Source: Candidatus Electrothrix aestuarii (GTDB lineage Bacteria; Desulfobacterota; Desulfobulbia; Desulfobulbales; Desulfobulbaceae). From it: a stretch of 64,000 bases of DNA. The notes under the pieces were generated by a model that had not been told where the DNA came from, did no database searches, and saw nothing but the letters and a program-made list of their open reading frames with translations. Below, piece by piece: positions 18,264 through 27,365 of the stretch (position 1 is its first letter; the number at the start of each line of letters is the position of its first letter). Made by a program: the position numbers and the translations under genes. The stretch covers positions 2,483,501 to 2,547,500 of the forward strand of contig CP159373.1 in assembly GCA_032595685.2 (NCBI GenBank), given 5' to 3'.

Positions 18264-18276
18264 AGGAGTATTACTG

Positions 18277-19542
18277 ATGACAACGACAACGCAACCCGCT
18301 TCAGTTTTTCAGAAGTCGATAGCTTTCTCCCGCGACTTCTGCATGTATACAATAAAAGGAGGAAAAGTCTATTACAGTTGGCTGCTTTTCCTTTCCTTTT
18401 TTGTCCTTGTAGGCCTTGTCACCACCTTTATACAGATGACGACCGGCCTTGTCGTCACCGGAGCCTCAGACCAAATCGTTTGGGAGCTGTTCGTCTCCAA
18501 CTTTATTCACTGCCCATCCATCGCCTCGGCGGCGGTATTGGTAGTAACGCCTGCTTACATCTATAAACGTAAAGATATGAAGCAGCTGGCCGTTATTGGC
18601 GAGGCCATAGCCATGGTCTTCGTGATTATCGGCCTCACCTTCATCATGTTCCACATGGGGAGGCCAGACCGGTCATGGCACGCGATTCCTGTGATAGGCA
18701 TCTTCAACTTTCCCAGTTCGGTGCTTACCTATGACATCATAGTGCTGAATGTTTACCTCGTTCTTAATGCGGTAGCGGTCTTCTATTATCTGTACAAACA
18801 CTATGTCGGTCAGCCGCTGAACACCACATTCTATACTCCGCTGATCTGGTTTGCCGTGGCATGGGGACCGTTCATTCATATCATTACCGCCTTCATCCTC
18901 AGCAGCAATGCGCAGATCGCCGTATGGCATTCTGCTCTCATGCCCTTTTCCTTTCTCGCTATGGCAGCTGCCGCTGGACCGGGCTTGGTCATTGTAACAC
19001 TTTTGGTTATCCGCAAATTCACTAAACTGGAAGTTAAAGACTCCGTTATTGACTTCTTTTCCCAAGTCATTATCTGGGGTGTAGGGGCCCTTATCCTGAT
19101 GTTTGCGGTAGAGTTTTTTACAGAACTCTATCCTGCCACACATCATGCTGCCCCTCTGGAGTATGCGATTAATGGACATAACGGTATGAACCCCTATGGT
19201 CCGTGGTTTTGGTCAATCATGACCATATTTGTGGTGCAGTTTTTCCTGCTGTGCATCAAAAAAGTACGGAAGAGCTATAACTTTATGCTTCCTCTGCTTT
19301 GTATTTCAGTCTTTCTGAGCGTTTTGTTTGAAAAACCCTCAGTTCTGATTTTTCCGGCCTTCAGCCCGACCCCCTTGGGTGAGTATGCCATATATCGTCC
19401 GACCTTGATTGAAATTTTCAACGTTCTGTTCGTCTGGGCGGGCGGTTTTATCCTGCTGACTATGGTCCTTAAGGGTGTGGTTGGCGTTTTGGTTGGTGAT
19501 GTGCAAGATTCCAGTGTAGCAGTGGAAGGAGGTGCAAAATGA
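18277..19542 (+). CDS. NrfD/PsrC-type integral membrane quinol-interacting subunit
   Basis: This 421-residue protein has about ten hydrophobic helices, beginning near residue 30 (YYSWLLFLSFFVLVGLVTTF), with conserved polar spots such as FHMGRPDRSW, typical of the NrfD/PsrC/DsrP superfamily. Such subunits bind menaquinone in the cytoplasmic membrane and hand electrons to, or take them from, the partner iron-sulfur protein. GAGGAG precedes the ATG. The stop overlaps the next start (ATGA at 19539-19542), so the tetraheme cytochrome is made in step with it. Confidence 0.9.
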   Translation: MTTTTQPASVFQKSIAFSRDFCMYTIKGGKVYYSWLLFLSFFVLVGLVTTFIQMTTGLVVTGASDQIVWELFVSNFIHCPSIASAAVLVVTPAYIYKRKDMKQLAVIGEAIAMVFVIIGLTFIMFHMGRPDRSWHAIPVIGIFNFPSSVLTYDIIVLNVYLVLNAVAVFYYLYKHYVGQPLNTTFYTPLIWFAVAWGPFIHIITAFILSSNAQIAVWHSALMPFSFLAMAAAAGPGLVIVTLLVIRKFTKLEVKDSVIDFFSQVIIWGVGALILMFAVEFFTELYPATHHAAPLEYAINGHNGMNPYGPWFWSIMTIFVVQFFLLCIKKVRKSYNFMLPLLCISVFLSVLFEKPSVLIFPAFSPTPLGEYAIYRPTLIEIFNVLFVWAGGFILLTMVLKGVVGVLVGDVQDSSVAVEGGAK

Positions 19543-20570
19543 TTTCAGCGAGAAAATACATGAGAGCAGCGGTTCTCGTCGGCCTTTTCTTCGTAGCGAT
19601 CAGCGGCCTGGTCCTTCATAACATGCCTGGAGAGGCTGTGGCGCAAGAAGATGCGGCACAACATGAGGAGTCTGGCGCAGCAGTACAAGAAGCTCCAGCT
19701 GAGGCTACACAAGAAGAGGCAGCAGTAGAGCAAGAAGCTCCGGCTGAGGTTGCGCAAGAAGAGCCAGCAGTAGAGCAAGAAGCTCCGGCTGATACTGCAC
19801 AAGAAGAGCCAGCAGTAGAGCAAGAAGCTCCAGCGGATGCGGCACCAGCCACCTCTGCTGCGGGAGTTGAGTGCTATGAAAGTAGAAAAGATGCCACCAA
19901 GATTTTGCAGGTGCAAAATGCAAACCCCAAATACGGTTATCCCAATGTGAAGTGTTCACCCACCACAGGGGCCGTTCTTTGGTACGGCGATCCCTACACC
20001 GGGACTGAGCCTATTGGGGAAATGCCGAAATACGGCGATAAGACTGATGGAGACTTTGCTCAGGCTGTGATCAGACCTCGTACGGGGCACCTGAAAACAA
20101 TCCAGCAGACAAACATGCAGTGCAGTGGCTGTCATCAGGCTCCTCCTCAGCAGACAAATCCTCGTCAATTGATGATGCACCAGGATATCGTGAGCGACGC
20201 GAGCAAGTTACAGCATGGTCGCGGTGCTATCTGGTGTCTTGACTGCCATAATGCTGAAAATCGTGACACCCTTATTGACCAACAAGGCAATGAGGTGAGC
20301 TTCAATCAGTCCCAGAAGGTCTGCGGTAGTTGTCACGGTGATCTCTACAGCGACTGGCGCATGGGCCTCCACGGCAAACGCACCGGTGAATGGAAAGTCG
20401 GTGGGAAGAAACGCTGGTGGACCTGTACAGAATGCCATAACCCGCATACTGTTCAAGAGCATCGTTTTGATCCGGTTAAACCCGAGCCACCACCTGCTCT
20501 GCCTCGTGGTATGAGCAAAGATGACCTCAAGGGTGCTGAGGGACACGGTGGTCACGGCGGTGGTCATTGA
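19539..20570 (+). CDS. Tetraheme c-type cytochrome with a Glu/Ala/Pro repeat linker
   Basis: This 343-residue protein has an N-terminal signal or anchor (AAVLVGLFFVAISGLVL), a low-complexity acidic linker of three and a bit 15-residue repeats (EAPAEVAQEEPAVEQ type), and a C-terminal domain with four CXXCH motifs: CSGCH, CLDCH, CGSCH and CTECH. The linker should hold the heme domain away from the membrane. The C-terminus is Gly/His-rich (GHGGHGGGH), a possible metal-binding tail. It is the last gene of the small protein-FeS-NrfD-cytochrome operon and is probably the periplasmic electron acceptor or donor of that complex. Confidence 0.87.
   Translation: MISARKYMRAAVLVGLFFVAISGLVLHNMPGEAVAQEDAAQHEESGAAVQEAPAEATQEEAAVEQEAPAEVAQEEPAVEQEAPADTAQEEPAVEQEAPADAAPATSAAGVECYESRKDATKILQVQNANPKYGYPNVKCSPTTGAVLWYGDPYTGTEPIGEMPKYGDKTDGDFAQAVIRPRTGHLKTIQQTNMQCSGCHQAPPQQTNPRQLMMHQDIVSDASKLQHGRGAIWCLDCHNAENRDTLIDQQGNEVSFNQSQKVCGSCHGDLYSDWRMGLHGKRTGEWKVGGKKRWWTCTECHNPHTVQEHRFDPVKPEPPPALPRGMSKDDLKGAEGHGGHGGGH
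19689..19838 (+). repeat. 45-bp tandem repeat inside the tetraheme cytochrome gene
   Basis: Units start at 19689, 19734 and 19779, with a partial fourth at 19824. Each encodes 15 residues of the Glu/Ala/Pro linker. The units are very similar at the DNA level, so copy number may vary between strains by slippage. Confidence 0.9.
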
Positions 20571-20603
20571 TTTGCACAGCAACCAATCGAAGTAACGAGC
20601 TTT

Positions 20604-20637
20604 AAAAAAGGCCGGAGACAATGTCTTCGGCCTTTTT
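20604..20637 (+). terminator. Rho-independent terminator of the NrfCD-type operon
   Basis: AAAAAGGCCGGAGAC and GTCTTCGGCCTTTTT form a stem of about 15 pairs with a 3-nt loop. The T-run is part of the right arm, so it may also work on the opposite strand. Confidence 0.9.
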
Positions 20638-20732
20638 GTTTTTGAGCTGGTGGTGAGAGAGGGAAGGGGGCTGTTATCCTCACTCAGAGTGAGGAGGGAG
20701 TGTTTTTTCTGGTGCGACGTATCGCAAGTGCA

Positions 20733-20921
20733 TTATGCCCTGTTGGCTTCATCAGCCTTGATTAAGGTGGAGATCTTTTCGTCATTCTTTTCCTGGATAA
20801 TCTTTTTGAAATCCGCATTAACGAGGCATAACATCTGGGCGATATGCTTTGCTACATTTCCCGGGCGGAGAATTAAGGAATTGGAGCTGCCCGGAGGGTT
20901 GACGACGTTATACTCTTTCAT
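20733..20921 (-). CDS. Small conserved-looking hypothetical protein (62 residues)
   Basis: A short frame supported mainly by a perfect AAGGAGG located 7 nt before its ATG. The product is soluble and mixed-charge (MKEYNVVNPPGSSNSLILRP at the start), with no signal peptide and no domain I recognise. It lies 82 nt downstream of the Kef antiporter gene on the same strand and may share its transcript. Confidence 0.55.
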   Translation of the reverse strand: MKEYNVVNPPGSSNSLILRPGNVAKHIAQMLCLVNADFKKIIQEKNDEKISTLIKADEANRA

Positions 20922-21003
20922 GAAAGTACCTCCTTAATTTTAAATGATTAATTCATGTAGGTGTTTGTCGAAAGTTGAAGAACACGGGCAGGTGATGCAA
21001 AGC

Positions 21004-22962
21004 TCAAGCACCTGCCAGCTCATTAAACGCATGTCTTTCCTGCGCATTACCAACAACCGCGACCAAATCGCCACCTTGAAACGTATAATCCACTTGAGGA
21101 TTAGAATAGAATTCTTTCCCTTGGATGATCCCCACAATTGACGCCCCTGTCTTGGTACGAACAGCGGCCTCTCCGATATTTTTATTGGCAAGAGGACTTT
21201 CCGGGGAGATCGTTACCCATGAGATTTCCAGCATGTTTTTTATATTGCCAAGTTTTGCCAAAAGATCATGCCCATCCTTGGGGTGATAAATTGACGAATA
21301 TAAATTTTGCCGGACATCGTCTGTATATTGCTGAATAACACTCACAGGGACATCAAAATGCAGAAGCGCCTGCCGTGCAATTTCCAACCCCGCTTCCATC
21401 TCAGGCAATACAGCCATATATATGCCGCTTTCATATAAGGCCTGCGTTTGTTTGATACCATCGGCCCGGGCAATGATGTGGAGTTCAGAATTATGCCGAC
21501 GTGATAGCCGGACAATGGATTGTGAGGTTGTGACATCAGGGGTAGTTATGAGTAAGAGTTTTGCTGAAGTAACCTTGGCAAGCTCAAGAACCGTTGCATG
21601 GTTTATATCGCCGTAAATAACTGGGTACTCAGCTTCTTTGCATTCAAGCATGCGCTGGTGATTTACCTCAACAATCACAAAAGGTATGCTGAGTTGTCTC
21701 AGGACCTGCGCAATGTGTTGGCCTACCCGTCCACCTCCGGCAATGATGATATGGTTCTTTAAGCCAGACTGGGGAAGGTTTTCTGTTTGCAGCGGTTCCT
21801 GCTTGAATCGGCGCTTTTTCAGTTTGTAGAGTGGTGCTGCCAAGGCCGAGGCAAAGGGGGTCAGGACCATACTCAAGACGGACACGGCAAGCACGAGAGA
21901 ATACATGTCCTGGTCAATAGACTTTGTCTCAAGTCCCAATCGTGCAAGGACAAAGGAAAATTCACCGATCTGGAACAACCCGAATCCAACGGCAATCGGA
22001 ATAATATTGCCATAGCGAAACAGGACCGCCAGCATGGAGAAAATTGTCCCTTTGAAGACCGCGATAGCGAGACATAGGGAGAGAATCCGAACCCAATTGT
22101 CAAATAAATATATGGGGTCAAGCAGCATGCCGACGGATGTAAAAAACAAAAGACCGAAAATATCTCTGAGGGGAATAATGTCACTCAGGGCCTGGTGGCC
22201 ATAATCAGACTCGCTCAAAACCATTCCGGCAACAAAGGCGCCAAAAGCAAAAGACAGCCCGAAAAGGTAGGTGGCATAGCCTATACCGAGACCTATGGCA
22301 GTGATAGATAAAATGAAAAGCTCTCGTGAATTCCACTGCGCAACATGCTCCATCAGCCACGGAAGCAGCTTCCTGCCAAAATAAAACATCAAAACCAGGA
22401 AAACGACAGATTTAACTATGGCGATGGCCAGGATTGGCAAACCTGCTTCAGGATTGCTGAGCTGCGGGAGAATAATCATCATCGGGATGATGGCTAAATC
22501 CTGAATAATGAGCATCCCGATCATGACCCGGCTGGAGAGTGTTCCTAAAAGCCCTCTGCTCATCAGGGTTTTTAAGGTCACCATTGTGCTGGAAAGTGAT
22601 ATGAGGGAGCCAAACCATATGGCATGCGCGAAAGAAAGGCCTAGGTATCTGCCAAGAGCAAAGCCGAAGCTAATGGTCAGCAGAATTTGTATTGGTGTCC
22701 CTAAGAGGGCGATGTTACGAACCGGCCTCAATTCACTGAGAGAAAATTCCAAACCCAAAGCAAAGAGAAGAAGGGCCACGCCGATTTCTGCCAGCAGCTC
22801 AATTTCATGGAGATCTCCGACTGTCACCCCGCCGGTATATGGCCCCACAACAATACCTGCTGCAATATAGCCTAAAATCAACGGTTGTTTGGCCCGCTGG
22901 GCAATAAGTGCGCCAATTAAGGCGGCAACGACAATGATAACAATATCTGCGGCTACACCCAT
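21004..22962 (-). CDS. Kef-type monovalent cation:proton antiporter (CPA2) with RCK domains
   Basis: This 652-residue protein begins with about 12 membrane helices of the Na+/H+ exchanger fold (residues ~5-385; [29 protein letters not shown]). A cytoplasmic TrkA-N Rossmann domain follows, with [16 protein letters not shown] near residue 410, then a TrkA-C domain at the C-terminus. This is the layout of KefB/KefC/YbaL proteins, which exchange K+ for H+ under control of a nucleotide or thiol ligand. Nothing in the neighbourhood identifies a KefF/KefG-like ancillary subunit. The start ATG is the first in frame and directly precedes helix 1. Confidence 0.9.
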   Translation of the reverse strand: MGVAADIVIIVVAALIGALIAQRAKQPLILGYIAAGIVVGPYTGGVTVGDLHEIELLAEIGVALLLFALGLEFSLSELRPVRNIALLGTPIQILLTISFGFALGRYLGLSFAHAIWFGSLISLSSTMVTLKTLMSRGLLGTLSSRVMIGMLIIQDLAIIPMMIILPQLSNPEAGLPILAIAIVKSVVFLVLMFYFGRKLLPWLMEHVAQWNSRELFILSITAIGLGIGYATYLFGLSFAFGAFVAGMVLSESDYGHQALSDIIPLRDIFGLLFFTSVGMLLDPIYLFDNWVRILSLCLAIAVFKGTIFSMLAVLFRYGNIIPIAVGFGLFQIGEFSFVLARLGLETKSIDQDMYSLVLAVSVLSMVLTPFASALAAPLYKLKKRRFKQEPLQTENLPQSGLKNHIIIAGGGRVGQHIAQVLRQLSIPFVIVEVNHQRMLECKEAEYPVIYGDINHATVLELAKVTSAKLLLITTPDVTTSQSIVRLSRRHNSELHIIARADGIKQTQALYESGIYMAVLPEMEAGLEIARQALLHFDVPVSVIQQYTDDVRQNLYSSIYHPKDGHDLLAKLGNIKNMLEISWVTISPESPLANKNIGEAAVRTKTGASIVGIIQGKEFYSNPQVDYTFQGGDLVAVVGNAQERHAFNELAGA

Positions 22963-23567
22963 TTTGTTCCCATCTTTTGTGTTTGTATTGAGTTGTTCAT
23001 GCTGTTTTGAGTCAGCAGCTTGGATCTGGTATGAAAGGTGTAAATTTAATCAGTTATGCTCAATGAGTAAATAGGAAAGAACAGCTCGGGTAATCTCATA
23101 TCTTCTTGCATTCATTTCGCCTTTATTTCTATGTAGCTGTCGAGAAAAAGCTTGCTGATGATTTTACAGTCTGATGGGCAAAAACGATGGCCTGCCGGGG
23201 TAACGTCTACCCCGGTTTCCTTGGAAAAACATCGCTAATCCCCCTGACAATTTATCGATATAATCCGATCCAATCATCAAGTATCAAACGGACTGTTTAT
23301 CGAGTATCAAGTGAATCATTCATCGAGCGTAGAGTGGATCACTTATCGCCCGTAGAGTAATGTACTCTACGCCCGTAATCAGAACCAGTCATCGGGTATC
23401 AAATAGATTTTTTATCGAGTATCAAACGAACCCTTCAGCGGGCGTAATTTTATCAAATGAACGGCAGCGCTTTATACCGGGATGCGCCTGGGCTGGCTCT
23501 GCGCGATAATCGTTCAGTAATCTTGAGAAAGCTCTTAGCAGGACATGCTGCGGGAGAAACGGTCTGT
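22963..23567. other. Intergenic region with 23-bp repeat array
   Basis: About 600 bp between the Kef and RACo-like genes. It contains the 23-bp array (23251-23457) and a perfect 8-bp stem CCGGGGTA / TACCCCGG at 23195-23215 with a 5-nt loop and no strong T-run. I see no gene. Confidence 0.6.
23251..23457. repeat. Degenerate 23-bp tandem repeat array A (9 units)
   Basis: Units begin at about 23252, 23274, 23297, 23320, 23343, 23366, 23389, 23412 and 23435, so the period is 23 bp with one 22-bp step. The typical unit starts TTATCGAGTATCAAACGGAT; an alternative form has CGTAGAGT in the middle. Units are degenerate but the phase is kept. The pair at 23351-23371 makes a 9-bp palindrome with a 3-nt loop. 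There are no unique spacers, so it is not CRISPR. Confidence 0.85.
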
Positions 23568-25178
23568 TCAGCTTCTATCCCGAAAACTGGGTACTGAGGG
23601 AAACAAGCCCGGGTCGGTATGGGGGATAAAGCGGGAGCCGGAAAAGCGGATCATGAATTCCTGGTTCACATTTAGTTCGATATAGGTGATCTTGCGGGCG
23701 ATTTTCAGGGATTGCTCAAAGGCCTTGTGGTCAAGCAGGACTAACTCGGCACCGCGCAGGGAGCTGTTGCCAACCGGCTGAAAGGTGGAAAGGGGGAGGT
23801 CCGGCAGCATGCCGAGGGTAATGGCCTGCCGGGGATTGATGTGTTTGCCAAAGGCTCCGGCCACGGAGATGCGGGACAAATCACTGAATTCCAGCCCGAC
23901 CTGCCCGATCAGCGTCACCAGAATAGCGTACATGGCAGCCTTGGAGCGCATCATGGCATCCAAATCAAGCTGACTGAGGAGCACCGGCTCATCATTGCCA
24001 GATTCTCCGGCGGCAATGAGCAGAAAGACCTGCTCTCCGTCCATCTCCAGTAAACGTTCCTCAACAAAAGCTTTCTGCGCCTCTGATTGATCAGGGAACG
24101 AGGCCTGGAATTTCCCCCGCAGATCGACAATACGGGCGAGATAAAGCTCTGCTACCAGGTCGATTAAGCCGGAACCGCAGAGCCCTACCGGCGGTGCCTC
24201 CCCGATACTGCGCCAAGTGAGCTGCCAATTCTCCCTATCAATGGCTACATGCTCGACTGCGCCAGCAGCAGCTCGCATGCCCATTCGAGCTACCCCGCCT
24301 TCCAGGGCAGGGCCTGCTGCACCGGCGCAGGCAATGAGCCACTCGCTGTTTCCCATGACCACCTCAGCATTGGTACCCACATCTATGAGCATGCAGGTCT
24401 CCTCGCCCTGATCAAGGCCAGTTGCCAGGATGCCGGACATCAGGTCTCCCCCGAAATAACTTCCTTTGCCCGGTAATACCCGCACGGTTGCCTGGGGATG
24501 AAGTTGCAGCCCGATCTCCTGGGCCAGGAAAGGATCAGGGGCATTCACTAGGGGGATGTACGGTTCCCGGCAGATGTGACGTGGATTGAGGCCGAGCAGG
24601 AGGTGAACCATCGTCGTGTTGCCTGAGATAGCGGCAGCCTGCACTTCCTGGGGAGAGGCAGCTGCCTCTCTGCAGAGCTCGTCAAGGAGTTCATGGATAG
24701 AGGCAAGGACAGCCTCTTGTAACACAACCAGCCCTTGCCTTTCACCCTCTTTGCGTTCCGCGAAATGAATGCGACTGAGGATATCAGTTCCATAATTGAC
24801 CTGGCGGTTGAGGACGGCAGCGTGGGCAATCGTCTCTCCGGTGAGGAGGTCCAGCAGGGTGGCCTCCAAATGGGTGGAACCGAGATCCAGGGCCAAGGCA
24901 GGCAGGCGTTTCGGTGCCTTGGCAAAGAAATCCACAAAGACAAGGCGGGTGGGCTCATATTGCACTACAGCATAGCCGGTAAAATCAGCAGCTCTGAATG
25001 CGGCGGCAAGAGTTGCCATACAGGAGAAGGGGATATGGATGGCGCAAGTACGCAAAGGCTCCGGCAATGACTCGGCTAAGGCGAGTTTCAGGCGATCAAG
25101 ATCTGCGGTGTTATCCTGTAGGCTGGGCGGAGCGGCATTGACATGAACAAGGGATACCAAGGGGATTGTTTTTAGCAA
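23568..25178 (-). CDS. RACo-like ASKHA ATPase (corrinoid-protein reductive activator) without ferredoxin domain
   Basis: This 536-residue protein matches the C-terminal part of RACo-type activators: ALDLGSTHLEATLLDL (phosphate-1), AISGNTTMVHLLLGL, LIDVGTNAEVVMG, CAGAAGPALEGG and VAGAFGKHINP. These proteins use ATP hydrolysis to drive reduction of Co(II) corrinoid to Co(I) in methyltransferases. Characterised RACo proteins start with a [2Fe-2S] ferredoxin domain. Here the first ~95 residues have only two cysteines, not a 2Fe-2S pattern, so an external electron donor is likely. No corrinoid methyltransferase gene is adjacent. A cobalamin operon is 6 kb away. Confidence 0.85.
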   Translation of the reverse strand: MLKTIPLVSLVHVNAAPPSLQDNTADLDRLKLALAESLPEPLRTCAIHIPFSCMATLAAAFRAADFTGYAVVQYEPTRLVFVDFFAKAPKRLPALALDLGSTHLEATLLDLLTGETIAHAAVLNRQVNYGTDILSRIHFAERKEGERQGLVVLQEAVLASIHELLDELCREAAASPQEVQAAAISGNTTMVHLLLGLNPRHICREPYIPLVNAPDPFLAQEIGLQLHPQATVRVLPGKGSYFGGDLMSGILATGLDQGEETCMLIDVGTNAEVVMGNSEWLIACAGAAGPALEGGVARMGMRAAAGAVEHVAIDRENWQLTWRSIGEAPPVGLCGSGLIDLVAELYLARIVDLRGKFQASFPDQSEAQKAFVEERLLEMDGEQVFLLIAAGESGNDEPVLLSQLDLDAMMRSKAAMYAILVTLIGQVGLEFSDLSRISVAGAFGKHINPRQAITLGMLPDLPLSTFQPVGNSSLRGAELVLLDHKAFEQSLKIARKITYIELNVNQEFMIRFSGSRFIPHTDPGLFPSVPSFRDRS

Positions 25179-25445
25179 GGAAGGACCTCCATCATCAAAA
25201 AGCTACCCTTTGGGGCAGAAGAAGAAATTGAACGAATCATATAGCTGCAAGCGGCGTGCAGGAAAAGCTTGCCCCTTTTGCGCCGGTAATACTTGACTGA
25301 ACATCCTGCAACGGGTACTTACTGTACTAGCGTCAGCAGCAGAAATTTCATCTTTGCAGGAAGGTTGTAGAAATGCTTCCGCTGTCGTACCACAAAATAT
25401 AAAATATGTCAGACCAACAGCACCCTTGTCAATAGTTGAACAATC

Positions 25446-26141
25446 ATGGGACTTGATGGCGTAGAAATCATAATGAATATTGAACAGGCTTTCGGCCTTA
25501 CTATTAAAGATGGTGAGGCCGAAAATGTAGTCACTGTTAACGACTTGTGTTTTTTAGTCAAGAAGAAGCTGGGAAACTCTCATCAATCTCAGTGCAAAAC
25601 GAGCCGTGTTTTTTATAAGGTCCGCCGTTCACTTGTAGAAGTGTTTCATGTAAAGCGAGCTGATATAAGACCCTCTGTGCGGTTAAGTTCTCTTGTTCCC
25701 AAAGAAGACATTCGGAAAAACTGGGGAAGATTAAAAGCCGAGTTAGGGGTAAAGATACCAGATTTGCAAAGACCCCGCTGGCTTGAAGACGCTATACTGT
25801 ATTTTACGCTCGTATTAGCTTTCTGTGCATTTTTCGCGTTTGGTCTTGAAGCATTTCAGCTCGGTCTGGCTGTAATAATATTTTCTATATTATCTGCTAT
25901 AGCGTTATATAACGTGACGAAACCTCTGGGAATACATATTCCTGGCCATGTTGATAAGCTTTCACATTTTACTTATAGTGTGCTATCTCAAAATCCATCA
26001 TTTATAGAAGAACAAAGAAACGCTTGGGCCGACAAAGAAGTCTTTAGGCTCGTACAGACGATAGTTGCTGAGCAAGTGAATTTGCCTATAGAAAAAGTAA
26101 AGCCGCAGTCATCGTTGATAGATGACCTTGGAATAGGTTGA
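25446..26141 (+). CDS. Acyl-carrier-protein-like membrane protein lacking the phosphopantetheine serine
   Basis: This 231-residue protein starts at the ACP recognition helix (GLDGVEIIMNIEQAFGL), but with Gly where the 4'-phosphopantetheine serine should be. A second basic segment (VRRSLVEVFHVKRADIRPS) looks like another degenerate carrier-type domain. Two hydrophobic helices (about residues 118-155) and a last ACP-like segment follow, ending in SSLIDDLGIG. So it begins and ends at the same point of the ACP fold. A stop codon lies just upstream in frame. Base composition is AT-rich compared with neighbours. It may be a natural family shape or a truncated gene; function unknown. Confidence 0.6.
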   Translation: MGLDGVEIIMNIEQAFGLTIKDGEAENVVTVNDLCFLVKKKLGNSHQSQCKTSRVFYKVRRSLVEVFHVKRADIRPSVRLSSLVPKEDIRKNWGRLKAELGVKIPDLQRPRWLEDAILYFTLVLAFCAFFAFGLEAFQLGLAVIIFSILSAIALYNVTKPLGIHIPGHVDKLSHFTYSVLSQNPSFIEEQRNAWADKEVFRLVQTIVAEQVNLPIEKVKPQSSLIDDLGIG

Positions 26142-26282
26142 TTATTTTATTTAACAAATGTTCTTGCATATAAGCTGAGAGTCACCGGTGAGCTCACCTG
26201 CCTTACTGGCCTGAGATCCAACTAGAGATGCCTTTCAGTTTGCACGTCCCGTTTTTATATTTCCCCGAAACCCTGTAACACT

Positions 26283-27365
26283 GTGAATCTTCTAACCCGT
26301 TATATCCTGCTTCAGTTTTTAAAAAACATCATGATGCTCGTCCTGAGCTTCATTGCTATCTATCTGTTGATTGATTTTTTTGAAAAGATCGACAACTTCA
26401 TGGAAAAGGGCAAGTCTATGGCCTTGGTTGGCAAGTTTTTTTTGCTCTCCATCCCCTTTATTGTCGAGCAAATGGGACCGGTCTGTATCCTCCTGGCCGG
26501 AGTTGTGACCTTTGGCGTGCTCAATCATTCCAACGAGCTGATCGCCCTCAAATCCTGCGGTATTCCATTAAAAAAGATTTCAGCCCCTATTATTGCCGGT
26601 GGGGTTCTGGTGACCTTGTTGCTTCTCTCCTTATCGCAATTTGTTCTGCCCAAGACGGTCTCGCAAACCAATAGGATCTGGAATAAGGAGGTTAAGGGTA
26701 GGGTCTCTCTGGGAATTTACCGCAACGGACGCTATTATTATCAGGGCAATGATCATTTTTATTCCTTTGCCCGCCCTGATCCAGGTCAGAATGTTTTTCC
26801 CTTTTTCTCCTACTCCTCCTGGAACAAACGCTACGAGCTCACGGTCTTGGTGTCTGCCAAGCATGCTGTCTGGAAGGACGGCTCCTGGACCCTGCAGAAT
26901 GGTCAAGTACAGTTTGCCAAGGAGAAGGAGGTGTTCAAAACAGAGATTTTTACTGAGCGCGACTTTCAATTCACAGAAAATCCAGGGGACTTTTTTATTC
27001 CGCAATATCGGAGTAACGAGCTTTCCTTACTTGAGTTGTACCGTGACGCCCTGCATCAGGAGGCACCGGAAGAGCGTACCGTGGCCTGGGCAAATTTTTA
27101 TGGCCGAATCTCCTATATACTCCTAGGGATACCTCTGCTTCTGCTTGGTCTGCCTATGCTCCTGATGGTGTATCGCAAATGGGGACGTGATCTTTCGCTG
27201 GCTGTGCCGGTGAGTTGTGGCTTGGCCTTTGTCTGCTGGGGCTGTTGGGGGACCCTCCAATCCCTGGCCAAGGCAGGCTATATTCCTCCTTTTGCCGCAG
27301 CAGTCTCAGTTCATATCGCAGTGGGTACTTTAGGCTTTATCCTGCTTCTACGGGAGGATACCTGA
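26283..27365 (+). CDS. LptF/LptG-family lipopolysaccharide export permease
   Basis: This 360-residue protein has three N-terminal helices (residues ~12-110), a periplasmic beta-jellyroll region (about 130-260, with GIYRNGRYYYQGNDHFYSF) and three C-terminal helices. This is the shape of LptF/LptG, which with LptB and LptC extracts LPS from the inner membrane. The end of the first cluster, NHSNELIALKSCGIPLKKI, holds the conserved contact with the ATPase. The start is a GTG at 26283. The stop shares one base with the next gene (TGATG). Whether it is the F or G paralogue cannot be told. Confidence 0.87.
   Translation: MNLLTRYILLQFLKNIMMLVLSFIAIYLLIDFFEKIDNFMEKGKSMALVGKFFLLSIPFIVEQMGPVCILLAGVVTFGVLNHSNELIALKSCGIPLKKISAPIIAGGVLVTLLLLSLSQFVLPKTVSQTNRIWNKEVKGRVSLGIYRNGRYYYQGNDHFYSFARPDPGQNVFPFFSYSSWNKRYELTVLVSAKHAVWKDGSWTLQNGQVQFAKEKEVFKTEIFTERDFQFTENPGDFFIPQYRSNELSLLELYRDALHQEAPEERTVAWANFYGRISYILLGIPLLLLGLPMLLMVYRKWGRDLSLAVPVSCGLAFVCWGCWGTLQSLAKAGYIPPFAAAVSVHIAVGTLGFILLLREDT

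Noticed and set aside
20987-21016. Inverted repeat GGCAGGTG / CACCTGCC as a terminator of the Kef gene
   Set aside because: It overlaps the end of the coding sequence and has no T-run on the relevant strand.
23251-23457. Possible CRISPR array
   Set aside because: Repeats follow each other directly without unique spacers, are degenerate, and there are no cas genes nearby. The same applies to the arrays at 37.1 and 63.4 kb.
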